Counted from the stretch's first letter, positions 28,230 through 37,280 are shown. The stretch: 64,000 bases of DNA from an uncultured Bacteroides sp. (GCA_947038155.1 CAMQVH010000009.1:34066-98065); one strand, 5' to 3'. Numbers and translations: made by a program. The notes: generated from the sequence alone by a model not told the origin.

Positions 28230-30333
28230 GCTGAATCCGTTTCCGGTCGGTATCCACGTTCATCACTCTGACCATGACATGCTGGTGGATGGACACGATT
28301 TCCGTAGGATCGGAGATGTATCGTTCGGCCAGTTGGGAGAGGTGTACAAGCCCGTTCTCCTTGATACCTATATCGACGAAAGCTCCGAAATTGGTAATAT
28401 TGCCTACGATGCCCGGCAGAATCATGCCTTCGCGCAAGTCTGCGATGGTGCGCACGTTCTTGTCAAATTCAAATACCTTGATCGCTTTACGCGGGTCGCG
28501 ACCCGGCTTGTCGAGTTCCTGCATGATGTCTTGCAGGGTAGGCAGGCCCACAGTCGGCGTGATGTAGTCCGATATTTTGATTTTTTGGCGGAGTTCCTTA
28601 TTCGCGATCAGTTCGTCTACGCTACATTTCAAGTCCTTTGCCATTTGCTCTACGATGTGGTAGCTTTCCGGATGCACGGCAGTGTTGTCCAACGGGTTCT
28701 TTGCTCCGGGAATGCGAAGGAAACCGGCACACTGTTCGAAGGCTTTGGCACCCATGCGGGGGACTTTCATCAGCTCCTTGCGTGAACAGAAAGCTCCGTT
28801 CTCGGCACGGAAGTTGACAATGTTTTGTGCCAGTTGCGGACCCAGACCGGAGATGTATGTCAGCAGATGACTGCTGGCGGTATTCAGATTCACGCCTACC
28901 AGGTTCACGCAGTTTTCCACTGTCTGGTCAAGGGCTTTCTTTAGTTTCGTCTGGTCTACATCGTGCTGGTATTGTCCTACACCGATAGATTTGGGATCGA
29001 TCTTTACCAGTTCCGCCAACGGGTCCATCAGTCGGCGACCGATGGAGACTGCTCCACGCACCGTTACGTCATAATCGGGAAACTCGTCACGGGCGATCTT
29101 GGATGCCGAATAAATGGAAGCGCCCTGCTCGCTGACCACGAATACAGGAATCTGCCGGTCGAAGGTCTGATGATTGATAAAGTCTTCCGTTTCGCGGCTG
29201 GCTGTTCCGTTGCCGATGGAGATGGCTTCAATTTCATAGGCTTCTATCATCTTGCGGAGTTTGGAGGCCGCTTCACCGGTTTTATTGACCGGAGGATGCG
29301 GGTAGATATTCTCATTGTGCAGCAAGTTGCCTTGCGCATCGAGGCAGACGACTTTGCAGCCGGTACGGAATCCGGGGTCGATGGCGAGCACCCGTTTCTG
29401 TCCGAGAGGAGGAGAGAGAAGCAGCTGGCGGAGATTCTCCGTAAATACGCGGATGGCTTCGTCGTCGGCTTTTTCTTTGGACTGGGCGGCAAATTCTGTT
29501 TCGATGGAAGGTTTGAGCAGACGTTTGTAGGCGTCGGCGGTGGCATCCCTTACCTGATGGCTGCACTCATTGTTGCCATGTACGAACTGGCGGTCGAGGC
29601 GTTCCAGACAGGCTTCGTCATCCGGACTGATGGATACTTTCAGCAAGCCTTCGGATTCTGCCCGGCGGATGGCGAGCAGGCGGTGGGAGGTGCAGCGTTT
29701 CAGCGATTCGGAAAAGTCGAAATAATCCCGGTACTTGGCGGCCTCTTCCTCTTTTCCTTTCACTACCTTGGCGGTGATTTCCGCCTGACGGGTGAACTGG
29801 TTACGTATGGCGTTGCGGGCACGTTCGTCCTCATTTACTTGCTCAGCGATGATGTCGCGGGCGCCTTTCAGTGCGTCTTCCGCATCTTTGACGTCGCCTT
29901 TGACGAAGGTGGCGGCTTTGGCGGTGAGGTTGGGCTCCCTTTGCAGCATCATGATCATGGCCAGCGGTTCCAATCCTTTCTGGCGGGCCGCTTCGGCACG
30001 GGTCTTCCGTTTGGGTTTGTAGGGGAGGTAGATGTCCTCCAGTTCCGTAGGATTCCAGGTGGCGTTGATGCGCTTTTCGAGCTCCGGAGTGAGTTTCCCT
30101 TGCTCGTTGATGGTACTGAGGATGGTTTCCTTCCGTTTGGCTATGTCGCACAACTTGTCATGTTGCTCCTTGATGTTCTCTATCTGTACTTCGTCCAGTC
30201 CGCCGGTAGCTTCCTTACGGTAACGGCTGATGAAAGGGATGGTGGCACCTTCGTCCAACAAGTGGAGGGTACTGCTGATTTGTCTTTCCGGTATCCCCAG
30301 TAATCCGGAAATCATTTGGTGAAATAGTTCCAT
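28201..30333 (-). CDS. tex: Tex family RNA-binding transcription accessory protein
   Basis: The start at 30333 (MELFHQMISGLLGIPERQ) fits the usual Tex N-terminus better than the ATG at 30375, which precedes the -7 element. The 710-residue protein has the Tex order: N-terminal helical part with FISRYRKEATGGLDE, YqgF-like domain (RVLAIDPGFRTGCKV), helix-hairpin-helix (NLVGVNLNTASSHLLTYISGLGPQLAQNIV) and a C-terminal S1 RNA-binding domain (ILPGIVGNITNFGAFVDIGIKENGLVHLSQL). It acts with RNA polymerase or RNA in the cytoplasm. It overlaps the convergent CPBP gene at the 3' end. Confidence 0.95.
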   Translation of the reverse strand: MELFHQMISGLLGIPERQISSTLHLLDEGATIPFISRYRKEATGGLDEVQIENIKEQHDKLCDIAKRKETILSTINEQGKLTPELEKRINATWNPTELEDIYLPYKPKRKTRAEAARQKGLEPLAMIMMLQREPNLTAKAATFVKGDVKDAEDALKGARDIIAEQVNEDERARNAIRNQFTRQAEITAKVVKGKEEEAAKYRDYFDFSESLKRCTSHRLLAIRRAESEGLLKVSISPDDEACLERLDRQFVHGNNECSHQVRDATADAYKRLLKPSIETEFAAQSKEKADDEAIRVFTENLRQLLLSPPLGQKRVLAIDPGFRTGCKVVCLDAQGNLLHNENIYPHPPVNKTGEAASKLRKMIEAYEIEAISIGNGTASRETEDFINHQTFDRQIPVFVVSEQGASIYSASKIARDEFPDYDVTVRGAVSIGRRLMDPLAELVKIDPKSIGVGQYQHDVDQTKLKKALDQTVENCVNLVGVNLNTASSHLLTYISGLGPQLAQNIVNFRAENGAFCSRKELMKVPRMGAKAFEQCAGFLRIPGAKNPLDNTAVHPESYHIVEQMAKDLKCSVDELIANKELRQKIKISDYITPTVGLPTLQDIMQELDKPGRDPRKAIKVFEFDKNVRTIADLREGMILPGIVGNITNFGAFVDIGIKENGLVHLSQLAERYISDPTEIVSIHQHVMVRVMNVDTDRKRIQLSMIGVQQD

Positions 30334-30362
30334 AAACAATTTTTTTGCGAATGAATGAGCGA

Positions 30363-30370
30363 CAAAAATA
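30363..30370 (-). promoter_or_regulatory. -7 element for tex
   Basis: Minus-strand TATTTTTG, 30 bases before the ATG at 30333. Confidence 0.45.
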
Positions 30371-30402
30371 CACATAAATCTGTTATAGCCGACAAGTTTT
30401 AG

Positions 30403-30410
30403 TATATTTG
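30403..30410 (+). promoter_or_regulatory. -7 element for the histidine kinase unit
   Basis: TATATTTG, 41 bases before the ATG at 30451. Confidence 0.5.
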
Positions 30411-30450
30411 CAAGCTAAAATGAGATAGTAACACTTCAAAACTTACGAGT

Positions 30451-32376
30451 ATGATGAGATATATAGGGTGCCTGTTTATCTGTTTGCTATGGCTTTTCCG
30501 GGTCACAGAGTTATTTGCTGTCTCTAACGATCAGAAACCCATCCTGATTATCTGTTCCTACAATCCCGCCGCTCATCAAACTTCGGTCACTATCTCCGAC
30601 TATATGGAAGAATATAACAAACTGGGAGGGAAACGCGATATTATCATTGAAAACATGAACTGTAAAAGTTTCTCCGAAGCCCCGCTTTGGAGCGGTATGA
30701 TGACGCAGATTCTTTCTAAATATCAAGGGGAGAAGCATCCGGCGCAAATTATTCTGTTGGGACAGGAAGCGTGGGCGGCGTATCTGTCGCAACGGGATTC
30801 GATACAGGTGAAGGTGCCGGTGATGTGCAGCCTCGTCAGCAGCAATATCGTCATACTGCCTGAGGATACGGTTGCCGGGCTGGACACATGGATGCCGGAA
30901 TCGGTCGATCTCTTTACCGACCACATGAATATACCGGAATTGAAGTCGGGATTTATCAATCAGTACAATATAGAAGATAATGTCCGGATGATCAAGGCGT
31001 TTTATCCGAAGACGGAACACATCGCTTTTATTTCGGACAATACTTACGGTGGCGTCACCATGCAGGCACTGGTGCGGAAAGAAATGAAGAAGTTTCCCGA
31101 AATCGACCTGATCCTGATGGACGGCCGGCGGCATACTATCTATACAATTGTAGAAGAGTTGCGTCATTTGCCGGAGAATACGGTGATCATGGTAGGCACG
31201 TGGCGTGTGGATATGAACGAAGGTTATTTCATGCGGAATGCTACCTATGCCATGATGGAGGTTACTCCGACCATTCCGACTTTTACTCCCTCATCGGTGA
31301 GCCTGGGGTATTGGGCGATCGGCGGAGTGCTGCCCGATTACCGGAAACTGGGAAAGGACATGGCATTGGCATCTGTACAGATTGATCAATATCCGGCGGA
31401 TGAGCAGCAGCACCTTTCCGTGATTGGCAGCAAGGCCTTACTGGACAGCCGGAAGGTGAAGGAGTGGGGACTGGACCCGGATATCCTTCCTTTTGATGTG
31501 CAGATTATTAATCAGACCGTATCATTCTATCAGCAATATACTTATCAGATTTGGTCGGCATGTGCGCTGGTTGTCATCCTTGTGCTGGGGTTGTGCATCT
31601 CGCTCTTCTACTATTTCCGCACCAAACGTCTGAAGGACGATCTGCTGAAGTCGGAAAAAGACCTGCGGGTGGCAAAAGACCGTGCAGAAGAATCGAACCG
31701 CCTGAAAAGTGCTTTCCTCGCCAATATGAGCCATGAGATACGTACGCCTTTAAATTCGATTGTAGGTTTCTCAGATGTGCTCGCTGTGGGTGGCAACACG
31801 GAAGAAGAACAGCAGACCTATTATCAGATTATCAAGACAAACTCGGATTTGTTGCTTCGCCTGATCAATGATATTCTCGATCTCTCGCGCCTGGAAGCGA
31901 ACAGGGTCACGTTGACTTGGGAAGAGTGTGACGTGGTGCAGCTATGCAGGCAGGTGGTGGCATCTGTCAGCGTTTCACGGCAGTCCGGCAATCAGTTCCT
32001 GTTTGTCAGCGATTACGAGTCGTTTCGGATGACGACAGACATACAGCGTATGCAGCAGGTGATTATCAATCTGATGTCTAATGCGGATAAGTTCACTAGG
32101 AAAGGGCAGATAACACTGGAATTTTCGGTGAATGAAGAGACGGAGATGGCTGTATTCTCTGTGACGGATACGGGGTGCGGCATCCCGAAAGAGAAACAGA
32201 AACTGGTATTCGAGCGCTTCGAGAAGCTGAACGAATATGCCCAGGGAACAGGTTTGGGATTATCTATCTGTAAATTGATTGTGCATAAATGGAAAGGGGA
32301 TATATGGATCGACTCCGAATATACAGGAGGTGCACGGTTTATGTTCTCACATCCGCTTAAAATAGAAAAAGAATGA
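30451..32376 (+). CDS. Membrane sensor histidine kinase with periplasmic binding-protein-like domain
   Basis: 641 residues. A signal/anchor helix is followed by a ~330-residue periplasmic domain that looks like an ABC-type substrate-binding fold (ILIICSYNPAAHQTSVTISDYMEEYNK, GAxxW-type segments), then one membrane span (about 370-392, ACALVVILVLGLCISLFYYF), a short coiled coil, HisKA with the phosphorylated histidine in SHEIRTPLNSIVGFS, and HATPase with N, G1 (DTGCGIP) and G2 (GTGLGLS) boxes. No receiver domain and no response regulator gene is adjacent, so it is an orphan. Its stop overlaps the start of a 5'-nucleotidase gene (ATGA), hinting at a nucleotide or phosphate signal. Confidence 0.9.
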   Translation: MMRYIGCLFICLLWLFRVTELFAVSNDQKPILIICSYNPAAHQTSVTISDYMEEYNKLGGKRDIIIENMNCKSFSEAPLWSGMMTQILSKYQGEKHPAQIILLGQEAWAAYLSQRDSIQVKVPVMCSLVSSNIVILPEDTVAGLDTWMPESVDLFTDHMNIPELKSGFINQYNIEDNVRMIKAFYPKTEHIAFISDNTYGGVTMQALVRKEMKKFPEIDLILMDGRRHTIYTIVEELRHLPENTVIMVGTWRVDMNEGYFMRNATYAMMEVTPTIPTFTPSSVSLGYWAIGGVLPDYRKLGKDMALASVQIDQYPADEQQHLSVIGSKALLDSRKVKEWGLDPDILPFDVQIINQTVSFYQQYTYQIWSACALVVILVLGLCISLFYYFRTKRLKDDLLKSEKDLRVAKDRAEESNRLKSAFLANMSHEIRTPLNSIVGFSDVLAVGGNTEEEQQTYYQIIKTNSDLLLRLINDILDLSRLEANRVTLTWEECDVVQLCRQVVASVSVSRQSGNQFLFVSDYESFRMTTDIQRMQQVIINLMSNADKFTRKGQITLEFSVNEETEMAVFSVTDTGCGIPKEKQKLVFERFEKLNEYAQGTGLGLSICKLIVHKWKGDIWIDSEYTGGARFMFSHPLKIEKE

Positions 32377-34115
32377 AAAGATTTGCATGTGTTTACGTAT
32401 GGCTTCTTTGCCTCGTGCTCTCAGTTGCGGCACAGGAAAAAGTTGTGAAGCTGAAAATTGTACAGACAAGTGATGTACATGGTAATTATTATCCTTATAA
32501 TTTTATTACCCGTAAGGATTGGCAGGGCAGTCTGGCACGAATATACGCTTTTGTGGAGAAAGAACGCGAACAATATAAGGAGAATCTTATTTTACTCGAC
32601 AACGGCGACATATTGCAGGGGCAACCGACTGCCTATTACTATAATTATATAGATACAGTATCACCCCACCTCTGCGCGGAAATGATGAACTACATGAAAT
32701 ATGATGCCGGAAATATGGGTAATCATGATGTGGAGACAGGCCGAGCCGTGTTCGACCGCTGGATAAATACCTGTGACTTTCCTGTATTAGGAGCTAATAT
32801 CATCGATACATCGACCGGAGAACCTCATCTTCCTCCTTATAAGGTCATGGAACGTGACGGAGTGAAAATCGTAATCTTTGGAATGATCACTCCTGCCATC
32901 CCCGCATGACTCTCGGAGAATCTGTGGAAGGGACTGCGTTTCGACGACATGGAGGAGACTGCACGCAAATGGATGAAGATCATCCGTGAAAAAGAGAATC
33001 CGGACTTGATGATCGGCTTGTTCCATGCAGGACAAGAGGCTTTCAAAATGTCCGGTAAGTATAACGAAAACGCTTCTCTGAATGTGGCGAAGAATGTCCC
33101 CGGTTTTGACATTGTACTGATGGGGCACGATCATGCGCGCGAATGTAAGAAAGTGATGAATGTGGCAGGTGATTTGGTGTTGGTCATTGATCCGGCAAGC
33201 AACGGAATTGTTCTGTCCAACATCGATGTGACCTTGAAATTGAAAGATGGAAAGGTGCGCAGCAAAGATATAAAAGGAGTATTGACCGAAACGAAAGATT
33301 ATGGAATCAGCGAGGACTTTATGAAGCATTTTGCTCCTCAATATGACACTGTCCGTAACTTTGTCTCTAAAAAGATCGGTACATTCACCGAGAGTATCTC
33401 AACGCGTCCTTCTTTCTTCGGACCGTCTGCTTTTATCGACTTGATCCATACCTTGCAGCTTGATATCACCGGTGCGGAGATATCCTTTGCAGCACCGCTT
33501 TCATTTGATGCGAAAATTAATAAAGGAGATGTGTTTGTCAGCGATATGTTCAATCTGTATAAGTATGAGAATATGCTGTATATGATGACTTTATCCGGAA
33601 AAGAAATCAAGGATTATCTGGAAATGTCTTATTTCATGTGGACCAACCGGATGAAGTCTCCGGACGATCATCTGCTCTGGTTTAAGGAGAAACGTCGCGA
33701 AGGTGCGGAGGACAGAGCTTCTTTCCAAAATTTCAGCTTCAATTTTGATTCGGCATCGGGAATTATTTATACCGTAGACGTCACCAAGCCGCAAGGGGAG
33801 AAGATAACGATTGTCAGCATGGCAGACGGCAGTCCTTTCTTCATGGATAAGATTTATAAGGTGGCTTTGAACTCTTATCGGGGGAATGGCGGTGGAGAAC
33901 TGCTGACGAAAGGATCAGGCATCCCTCAGGAGAAATTGAAAGAGCGTATCATCTTCTCTACGGATAAGGACCTTCGTTTCTATCTGATGAATTATATAGA
34001 AAAGAAAGGTACTATGGACCCGAAGGCATTGAACCAATGGAAATTCGTTCCTGAAAAGTGGACTGTTCCGGCTGCCAAGCGTGATTATAAGTTTTTATTC
34101 GGAGATAGTCAATAA
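32373..34115 (+). pseudogene. 5'-nucleotidase / metallophosphoesterase interrupted by in-frame TGA
   Basis: One continuous frame of 580 codons holds a single TGA at 32907-32909, between PAIPA and LSENLWKGL, where tryptophan (TGG) is expected. Part one has a signal peptide (to about SVAAQ) and the metallophosphoesterase motifs SDVHGN, DNGD and GNHD; part two continues with MGHDHA and a 5'-nucleotidase C-terminal domain (YRGNGGGEL near the end). Intact, it would be a periplasmic or surface enzyme hydrolysing nucleotides. The break leaves a 178-residue fragment without the GHDH ligands. The frame is otherwise unspoiled, so the mutation is recent, a strain polymorphism, or an error in the read. 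It overlaps the kinase gene by four bases. Confidence 0.85.
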
Positions 34116-34181
34116 GTAGGCAAAAGTGTTCTTTTTGGCAGATAATCTCTTGCCTTAGGTTGAATATCTCATTATTACTGG

Positions 34182-34189
34182 TATCTTTG
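34182..34189 (+). promoter_or_regulatory. -7 element for the AraC-type gene
   Basis: TATCTTTG, 22 bases before the ATG at 34212. Confidence 0.55.
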
Positions 34190-34211
34190 TCGCAACCAAA
34201 AGAGAGAGTGT

Positions 34212-35114
34212 ATGGATATTCAAGTTGTTCCTAAGATAGGTATTTCTTCGGTAGTTCATTCTAAACATATAGATCCCGATAGTATTGATGTGGTCGGCAA
34301 TGATATAGCGCTCTTCGACACGGAGAGCGTTATTTCCCTTTATAATGGCCCCAGTAAACTGGAAGTGGTGAGCATCGGACTTTGTCTGGAAGGCTCTACT
34401 CGTTTTAATATCAGTCTGCGTGAGTTTGAACTGATTCCGGGAAGAATGGTTATTGCGTTGCCCAATCAGATTATCGAACATCGTCAGTTCAGTACCAATT
34501 TCAGAGGGATTTTCTTTGCTGTATCAAAAAGTCTGTTGGAATCATTGCCCAAAGTAGGTAATGTGCTTTCCTTCTTTTTCTTTCTGAAAGATTACCCTTG
34601 CTTTGATCTCAACTTGCACGAGCAGGAAATGATTAAAGAGTATCACGCTTTTATCAGAAAGAGATTGAAAAACAAAGACGATAGGTACCGTAGGGAGGTA
34701 GTAATGGGATTGATGCAGGGCTTCTTCTTTGAGCTTTGCAATATCTTCAACAGTTATGCTCCGGATGCTTCTGCCGTTGTCAAAAGTAAAAGTCGTAAAG
34801 AATATATATTTGAGCGCTTCTATGAATCTTTGGTTCAGTCTTATCAGTCGGAGCGTAGCGTGAAGTTTTATGCGGATCAGTTGTGTCTTACGCCGAAACA
34901 TCTGTCCGGAGTTGTCAAGGAAGTCAGCGGGAAGACGGTAGGGGAGTGGATTGACGAATTAGTGATCCTGGAAGCGAAGGCACTCTTGAATTCTTCGAGC
35001 ATGAACATACAGGAGATAGCCGATCGTTTAAACTTTGCCAACCAGTCATTCTTCGGTAAATACTTTAAGCATTATACCGGTATGTCTCCCAAAGAATACC
35101 GGAAAAGCAGATAG
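34212..35114 (+). CDS. AraC family transcriptional regulator
   Basis: 300 residues. The N-terminal ~170 residues form a cupin-like sensing domain of uncertain ligand; the C-terminal ~100 are the double helix-turn-helix of the AraC family (VKFYADQLCLTPKHLSGVVKEVSGKTVGEWIDELVILEAKALLNSSSMNIQEIADRLNFANQSFFGKYFKHYTGMSPKEYR), with the classic end FGKYFKHYTGMSPKEYR. It has its own promoter and ends 17 bases from the convergent Crp/Fnr gene. Targets are unknown. Confidence 0.92.
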   Translation: MDIQVVPKIGISSVVHSKHIDPDSIDVVGNDIALFDTESVISLYNGPSKLEVVSIGLCLEGSTRFNISLREFELIPGRMVIALPNQIIEHRQFSTNFRGIFFAVSKSLLESLPKVGNVLSFFFFLKDYPCFDLNLHEQEMIKEYHAFIRKRLKNKDDRYRREVVMGLMQGFFFELCNIFNSYAPDASAVVKSKSRKEYIFERFYESLVQSYQSERSVKFYADQLCLTPKHLSGVVKEVSGKTVGEWIDELVILEAKALLNSSSMNIQEIADRLNFANQSFFGKYFKHYTGMSPKEYRKSR

Positions 35115-35131
35115 CTCCCAAAATTACAAAA

Positions 35132-35716
35132 CTACAGAACGCCTGAACGTACTCGGCTCAATGTTTCCGGTGTCATCAGCAGGTAAGAAGCGATGTGTGC
35201 CAAAGGTGCCCGTTTGATGATTTCCGGATGAGTTTCGAGCAATAGATTATAACGTTCGCGGGCGGATTCGAAACGCCAGGAATCGGCTTTGGTTTGCGAT
35301 ACAATCAGGGAATATTCAAGTATCTTCCGATAGAACATATTGATTTCCCAGTTTTGCTTTGTCAGCTGCATCATTTTGTCATAAGGGAACAGGTATATGA
35401 CAGCAGGCTCCAGTGTCTCTATTATCAATCGGGTAGGGACTTGTTTCAGCAGGCTTTCGATACACATCAGGATACAGCCTTCGTATGAGAAGTGTTCGGT
35501 AACGTCTTTTCCGTTTTTATAATAATATTGCCGGAGCATCCCTTTCCCGACAAAAACTAATTCATGGGCTACTTCTCCTTCATTAAGTGCGATCACTCCT
35601 TTAGGATATTCTTCACGTATCAGGATGCTTTCTATCTGTCGGCGTCCCTCTATGCTCATTTCGGGAAAGCGGGAATTTACGACGGCATTTACAGTTTCTC
35701 TTAGTAGTGTATCCAT
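35132..35716 (-). CDS. Crp/Fnr family regulator with FNR-like recognition helix
   Basis: 194 residues: a cyclic-nucleotide-binding-type beta-roll (GVIALNEGEVAHELVFVGKGMLRQYY), a long dimerisation helix and a C-terminal helix-turn-helix (PLAHIASYLLMTPETLSRVRSG). The recognition helix carries PETLSR, with Glu, Ser and Arg spaced as in E. coli FNR (ETxSR). There is no N-terminal cysteine cluster, so it is not an iron-sulfur oxygen sensor of the FNR kind. A perfect TTGAT-N4-ATCAA box lies 40 bases upstream of its start, between it and a divergent lipoprotein gene. Confidence 0.88.
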   Translation of the reverse strand: MDTLLRETVNAVVNSRFPEMSIEGRRQIESILIREEYPKGVIALNEGEVAHELVFVGKGMLRQYYYKNGKDVTEHFSYEGCILMCIESLLKQVPTRLIIETLEPAVIYLFPYDKMMQLTKQNWEINMFYRKILEYSLIVSQTKADSWRFESARERYNLLLETHPEIIKRAPLAHIASYLLMTPETLSRVRSGVL

Positions 35717-35738
35717 GTCATTATAGTCTTGTTATGTG

Positions 35739-35746
35739 CAAAAGTA
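35739..35746 (-). promoter_or_regulatory. -7 element for the Crp/Fnr gene
   Basis: Minus-strand TACTTTTG, 23 bases before the ATG at 35716. Confidence 0.55.
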
Positions 35747-35756
35747 CTAAAAACGG

Positions 35757-35770
35757 TTGATATAAATCAA
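35757..35770. promoter_or_regulatory. Perfect FNR-type binding site
   Basis: TTGAT-ATAA-ATCAA matches the FNR consensus TTGAT-N4-ATCAA at all ten fixed bases. Its centre is about 40 bases upstream of the likely start of the lipoprotein transcript (class II activator position) and about 31 upstream of that of the Crp/Fnr gene (a repressing position). Confidence 0.7.
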
Positions 35771-35788
35771 GTTGATTCAAAAAAGATG

Positions 35789-35796
35789 TATCTTTG
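35789..35796 (+). promoter_or_regulatory. -7 element for the lipoprotein gene
   Basis: TATCTTTG. It lies downstream of the ATG at 35772, which therefore cannot be the start of this transcript's reading frame. Confidence 0.55.
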
Positions 35797-35810
35797 TCTC
35801 CAAAATAAGG

Positions 35811-36551
35811 ATGTATATGATAATGAATAAGATAGTAGGAATGGCAGCTTTACTGCTTTGTCTGACAGGTTGTGTCAGAGATAATGATGCAATATATTAC
35901 CCTGTAGGCGATGTGGATATTGAAAGAGGAGGTCCGGCGTTGGAAGTCGGAGAGGGGGATGTATTGGTAGCGCGAAGTTTTAATGAAGAAGATTATGTAC
36001 TGGATACGATAGCTCAATATCCGAATGATCCGACTTTGGGTAAACTGACGTTTATGATTGACTTGAAAAATCAACAGAAAGATCAGAATGTGGCGGATTT
36101 CAACGGCGTGGGTAAATCAAAACTGACCATGAGTCTTGGCTATAAGGATGGCAATTACCCGTCGGAGAGTCAGGTTCCTATTTATACTTCTCAGGACGTC
36201 ACAGCTAAATATGCAGTCAAACTTCGTCTGAAAGGAGAATTGCTTGTATCCGGTGACGAATGGATGATCGATTATGTGTATGCGCAGCTGGCCAGCTTGT
36301 TTCAGCCTTATCCGCCTGCGAATTTCCCCGAAGTCTTTATGTGTAAGGGTGGTATGAAGCTGGGGACTTTCGATTCGTTCCGAAGAACCTGTACTTTCGA
36401 TATCACTTATGATCGTTCCGACCTCTCTTTTAGTCAATTATACTTCAATTTATTTATCAATCTGGCCGGTCAGAAGCGGGAAAACAGAGTCCGACTGCGG
36501 ATTGATAAAGAGTCTTACTTTGAATTGTACGAGCAGAGTGAAGAAATGTAA
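35811..36551 (+). CDS. Lipoprotein of unknown function, possible DUF4843 type
   Basis: About 240-246 residues. In-frame ATGs at 35811, 35817 and 35823 are all possible; the one at 35772 lies upstream of the -7 element. A lipoprotein signal ends in lipobox LTGC, followed by RDNDAIYYPVGD, a beginning that recalls DUF4843 proteins of Bacteroidetes. The rest is predicted beta-rich without known motif. Its divergent position across a perfect FNR-type box suggests control by the neighbouring Crp/Fnr protein. A hairpin follows at 36585. Confidence 0.75.
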   Translation: MYMIMNKIVGMAALLLCLTGCVRDNDAIYYPVGDVDIERGGPALEVGEGDVLVARSFNEEDYVLDTIAQYPNDPTLGKLTFMIDLKNQQKDQNVADFNGVGKSKLTMSLGYKDGNYPSESQVPIYTSQDVTAKYAVKLRLKGELLVSGDEWMIDYVYAQLASLFQPYPPANFPEVFMCKGGMKLGTFDSFRRTCTFDITYDRSDLSFSQLYFNLFINLAGQKRENRVRLRIDKESYFELYEQSEEM

Positions 36552-36584
36552 GTAAGCAGCGTTTTTCTTCATTTATTGACGGGT

Positions 36585-36618
36585 ATCCATGTGAAAGACA
36601 ATCGTTTTACATGGATAT
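36585..36618 (+). terminator. Hairpin after the lipoprotein gene
   Basis: Arms TATCCATGT-GAAA / TTTT-ACATGGATA around an eight-base loop. Confidence 0.6.
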
Positions 36619-36720
36619 AACATTCTTTTACAGAAAAAACTTTGAATGCTCAAATAATTATTAAATCTTTTAACATCTTAATACAATATCAATAAGCATA
36701 TCCTTCTTTTTTAATTATGC

Positions 36721-36927
36721 TTATTTTACCTCTTCTACTTTATATTCATCCTTCACTTTCCTGCATTTAAAGACGCAGTAATCCGGATTATTTAAAGCGT
36801 TATCAAGGCTTTGTGGCAAAACGATCTCTTTCGTCTGTTTGTTGATTGCTATCAATGCGTAATAAATACCTTCTTCTTTGCATTGTTCAATCAATACCTT
36901 TTTTAATTCTTTTACGTTATATTCCAT
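36721..36927 (-). CDS. Small hypothetical protein, 68 residues
   Basis: MEYNVKELKKVLIEQCKEE... ends in VKDEYKVEEVK. It is highly charged, with alternating helix and strand segments, no signal peptide and no membrane span. I do not recognise the family. It lies just downstream of the tRNA-Glu terminator on the same strand and has no clear promoter of its own. Confidence 0.6.
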   Translation of the reverse strand: MEYNVKELKKVLIEQCKEEGIYYALIAINKQTKEIVLPQSLDNALNNPDYCVFKCRKVKDEYKVEEVK

Positions 36928-36946
36928 TTCTTGAGATATGAACCCA

Positions 36947-36978
36947 ATAAAAAAGCCTCTTACTTCAATGTAAGAGGC
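36947..36978 (-). terminator. Terminator after tRNA-Glu
   Basis: Arms GCCTCTTAC / GTAAGAGGC with a six-base loop; on the minus strand a T-run follows. Confidence 0.75.
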
Positions 36979-36993
36979 TAACTAAAATAAGAG

Positions 36994-37065
36994 TAGTGGG
37001 TACGAGAATCGAACTCGTATTACATGCGTGAGAGGCATGTGTCCTAACCGTTAGACGAACCCACC
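36994..37065 (-). tRNA. tRNA-Glu (anticodon CTC)
   Basis: 72 bases without CCA. On the minus strand the acceptor GGTGGGT pairs with ACCCACT, the D-arm reads TCGTCTAACGG..AGGAC as in Glu tRNAs, the anticodon stem CATGC/GCATG encloses CTCTCAC giving CTC, and the T-loop is GTTCGATTC. CCA is not encoded. It is second in a two-tRNA unit. Confidence 0.93.
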
Positions 37066-37081
37066 GGCTTTTGATAGATTT

Positions 37082-37116
37082 AAAAAGAGCCAAGTCTATA
37101 AAACTTAGCTCTTTTT
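37082..37116 (-). terminator. Hairpin between tRNA-Ser and tRNA-Glu
   Basis: Arms AAAAAGAGC and GCTCTTTTT extend inward; the one imperfect pair is C/A on the plus strand but a G-U wobble on the minus strand, so it belongs to minus-strand transcripts. Confidence 0.5.
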
Positions 37117-37131
37117 ATCTAGAGAATCTTG

Positions 37132-37218
37132 CGGAAGCTGGGGGATTCGAACCCCCGGTACGGTTACCCGTACGTCAGTTTAGCAAACTGGTGGTTTCAG
37201 CCACTCACCCAAACTTCC
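37132..37218 (-). tRNA. tRNA-Ser (anticodon GCT)
   Basis: 87 bases without CCA. Minus-strand acceptor GGAAGTT pairs with AGCTTCC, anticodon loop TTGCTAA gives GCT, a long variable arm (GTACGG/CCGTAC) is present as in class II Ser tRNAs, and the T-arm is GGGGGTTCGAATCCCCC. First tRNA of the unit. Confidence 0.95.
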
Positions 37219-37248
37219 TTGAACCCGCATTCTCTCTCAAATGCGGTG

Positions 37249-37280
37249 CAAATATAGGGGGAACTTTTGGACTACGCAAA
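37249..37280 (-). promoter_or_regulatory. Complete promoter of the tRNA-Ser/tRNA-Glu unit
   Basis: Minus strand TTTG (37280-37277), 20-base spacer, TATATTTG (37256-37249): a full match to the Bacteroides consensus. Confidence 0.8.

Noticed and set aside
28963..30303. 446-codon plus-strand open frame opposite tex
   Set aside because: Antisense shadow of a clear Tex gene; composition is that of reversed codons and no motif is present.
32907..32909. In-frame TGA as a selenocysteine codon
   Set aside because: The expected residue is Trp, no selenocysteine is known at this place in 5'-nucleotidases, and no convincing downstream stem-loop was seen.
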